A DNA stretch of 7,070 bases, taken from Clostridia bacterium (lineage in GTDB: Bacteria; Bacillota_E; RBS10-35; JAJYVN01). The DNA lies in NCBI GenBank assembly GCA_027335515.1, contig DAHWHT010000262.1, positions 1-7,070 of the forward strand, in the 5' to 3' direction. The notes beneath the pieces were generated by a model that was not told the origin of the DNA, made no database searches, and worked only from the letters and a program-made list of their open reading frames with translations. Positions 5,826 to 7,070 of the stretch are shown here, in pieces (the first letter of the stretch is position 1; each line of letters opens with the position of its first letter). Position numbers and translations under genes: made by a program.

Positions 5826-6793
5826 CGCCCACCGCCGCCCTCGTGGCGGAGGGCCCACGGCAGCAGGCTCGCGTAGCGGTCGCCGCCGTCGGGCAGGATG
5901 CAGGCGACGCGCCGGCCCGCTCCCAGCTCGGCGGCCACCCGCAGCGCTCCCCAGACCGCCGCCCCGGACGACGGCCCCACCAGCAACCCCTCGCGGCAGG
6001 CCATCCGGCGTGCGGTCTCAAACGCGTCCTCGTCGCTGCACGCCAGCACGCGGTCGACCAGTTTTCGGTCCAGCACGCCGGGCACAAACCCGGCCCCAAG
6101 ACCGAGCAGTCGGTGCGGCCCGGGACGTCCCCCGCCCAACACGGGGCTGCGGGCGGGTTCGACCGCCACCACCGACAGGTCGGGACGGCGCGAGCGCAGG
6201 TAGCGGGCGCAACCCGTGAGCGTGCCGCCGGTGCCCACCCCGGCCACAAAGGCGTCGAGCCGGCCGCCGCACTGGCTCCACAGTTCCGGCCCCGTGGCGG
6301 CCGCGTGCGCCTCGGGGTTGGCGGGATTCTCGAACTGCCGCGGCCAGAAGCCCTTGCGCTGTTTGACCACTTCCTCCGCCGCAAACACCGCTCCGCTCAT
6401 GCCCTCCAGCGCCGGGGTCAGAATCGTCTCCACGCCGTACCAGGCAAACAGCGATCTCCGTTCGGCGCTCATGTCCTCCGGCATGGTGAGCACGAGGCGG
6501 TAGCCGCGCACGGCGGCCACCACCGCCAGCCCGATGCCGGTATTGCCCGAGGTGGCCTCCACGATCGTATCGCCCGGCCGCAGCCGCCCTTCGGCCTCGG
6601 CGGCGTCCACCATGGCGACCGCGATGCGGTCCTTGACGCTGCCCCCCGGATTCAGCGACTCCAGTTTGCAGACGACTTCCGCCGCCCCCGCGTCCGGCAG
6701 ATGCCGCAGCCGAACCACCGGGGTGCGCCCGATCAGGGCAAGGGCATCGTCAAGAATGCCCTCGGCCCGGCCCGCCGCCTCCGTTTGGCTCAC
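5822..6793 (-). CDS. cysK: PLP-dependent cysteine synthase (O-acetylserine sulfhydrylase), CysK type
   Basis: A 323-residue fold-type II PLP enzyme that makes cysteine from O-acetylserine and sulfide or a thiocarboxylate donor. Visible landmarks: GGSVKDR with the PLP lysine Lys54, the substrate loop TSGNTG (81-86), the phosphate-binding GVGTGGT (185-191), and GPSSG (273-277) near the PLP ring nitrogen. The segment PVLGGGRPGPHRLLGLGAGF (217-236) is the classical CysK form and differs from the CysO-dependent CysM of M. tuberculosis. Length and motifs are normal. The GTG start overlaps the rhodanese stop as GTGA, and its own stop overlaps the peptidase ATG, so translation is probably coupled along the three genes. 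The genomic setting hints that the sulfur donor could be a protein thiocarboxylate; the sequence itself looks like an ordinary sulfide-using enzyme. Confidence 0.92.
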   Translation of the reverse strand: MSQTEAAGRAEGILDDALALIGRTPVVRLRHLPDAGAAEVVCKLESLNPGGSVKDRIAVAMVDAAEAEGRLRPGDTIVEATSGNTGIGLAVVAAVRGYRLVLTMPEDMSAERRSLFAWYGVETILTPALEGMSGAVFAAEEVVKQRKGFWPRQFENPANPEAHAAATGPELWSQCGGRLDAFVAGVGTGGTLTGCARYLRSRRPDLSVVAVEPARSPVLGGGRPGPHRLLGLGAGFVPGVLDRKLVDRVLACSDEDAFETARRMACREGLLVGPSSGAAVWGALRVAAELGAGRRVACILPDGGDRYASLLPWALRHEGGGGR

Positions 6794-7070
6794 CGGCCCC
6801 CCGTCCGTTCCAGCGGCAGCCCCTCGTTTTCCCAGGCCACCAGTCCGCCGCGGAGGTTGTATGTGAGGGGAAAGCCCTCCTGACGCAACAGGTCGACGAG
6901 CACGGCCGATCGCTCACCGATGCGACACACAAAGACGGCGGGTTGCGCGGGATCCAGCGCGGTGCGGCCCCGCTGCAGCATCATGCCAAACGGCGCCAGA
7001 TCCGCACCGGGGATGCGCACGTCCCCATACTCATACGGCTCACGCACATCGACCAGCAGCGCCCCCGCCT
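6790..7070 (-). CDS. Rhodanese-like domain, C-terminal part of a protein running off the right edge (partial)
   Basis: The frame is open to the right edge, so only the last 92 residues are seen and the true start lies outside. The fragment begins AGALLVDVREPYEYGDVRIP, the typical first half of a rhodanese domain, and continues to the active loop CRIGERS with the sulfur-carrying cysteine encoded at 6925-6927. It ends in NLRGGLVAWENEGLPLERT, the usual closing helix. Rhodanese domains carry persulfide sulfur. The GTG at 7045-7047 is inside the conserved LLVDVREP strand and is not a start. Because cysteine synthase and a JAMM peptidase follow, the whole gene could be a MoeB/ThiF-type E1 enzyme with a C-terminal rhodanese domain (MoeZ-like), or a stand-alone rhodanese. 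The window cannot decide between them. Confidence 0.85.
   Translation of the reverse strand, partial: AGALLVDVREPYEYGDVRIPGADLAPFGMMLQRGRTALDPAQPAVFVCRIGERSAVLVDLLRQEGFPLTYNLRGGLVAWENEGLPLERTGGR

Noticed and set aside
5826..5858. Upstream ATG at 5858 for the JAMM peptidase
   Set aside because: It would add 11 Arg/Pro/Gly residues inside cysK, and the ATG at 5825 makes the same 4-base overlap seen at other junctions.

Overview
The window is very GC-rich by eye and gene-dense. Eight genes lie on the minus strand, and the last codons of one convergent gene lie on the plus strand at the left edge. No rRNA, tRNA, mobile element or CRISPR array is visible, and no gap reaches 300 bases. The archaeal/Thermotoga-type S-adenosylhomocysteine hydrolase, the long-form Ndk, the MtaD deaminase and the M67 peptidase suggest a high-GC, possibly thermophilic lineage. 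Deep-branching Bacillota (for example Symbiobacterium- or Thermaerobacter-like) or Chloroflexota would fit, but this assignment is an inference and is weak.

In minus-strand transcription order (right to left), the first block is a sulfur-assimilation group. It holds the C-terminal rhodanese domain of a protein that enters from beyond the right edge, a CysK-type cysteine synthase, and a JAMM (M67, Mec-like) metallopeptidase. These genes are joined by 4-base start/stop overlaps. A 116-base gap follows, with a strong terminator-like hairpin plus T-run placed just before the next ribosome binding site.

The second block starts with a fumarylacetoacetate hydrolase (FAH) family enzyme and a nucleoside diphosphate kinase. 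Three enzymes that handle the by-products of S-adenosylmethionine (SAM) come next: a methylthioadenosine/methylthioinosine phosphorylase, an S-adenosylhomocysteine hydrolase, and an MTA/SAH deaminase (MtaD). A PaaI-like hotdog thioesterase ends the block. Spacing runs from 4-base overlaps to 21 bases, so it is probably one operon.

The most interesting reading is that the SAM salvage block works by deamination first. The phosphorylase carries 6-oxopurine residues (Glu168, Asn210, Ala212) in place of the 6-aminopurine set of human MTAP. The hydrolase carries the archaeal Glu/Lys pair where animal SAH hydrolases have Thr/Glu near the adenine. A deaminase that could make both inosine-type substrates is the next gene. 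Together they would convert MTA to methylthioinosine to hypoxanthine, and SAH to S-inosylhomocysteine to homocysteine plus inosine. Homocysteine and cysteine metabolism in the two blocks would then be linked through sulfur economy.
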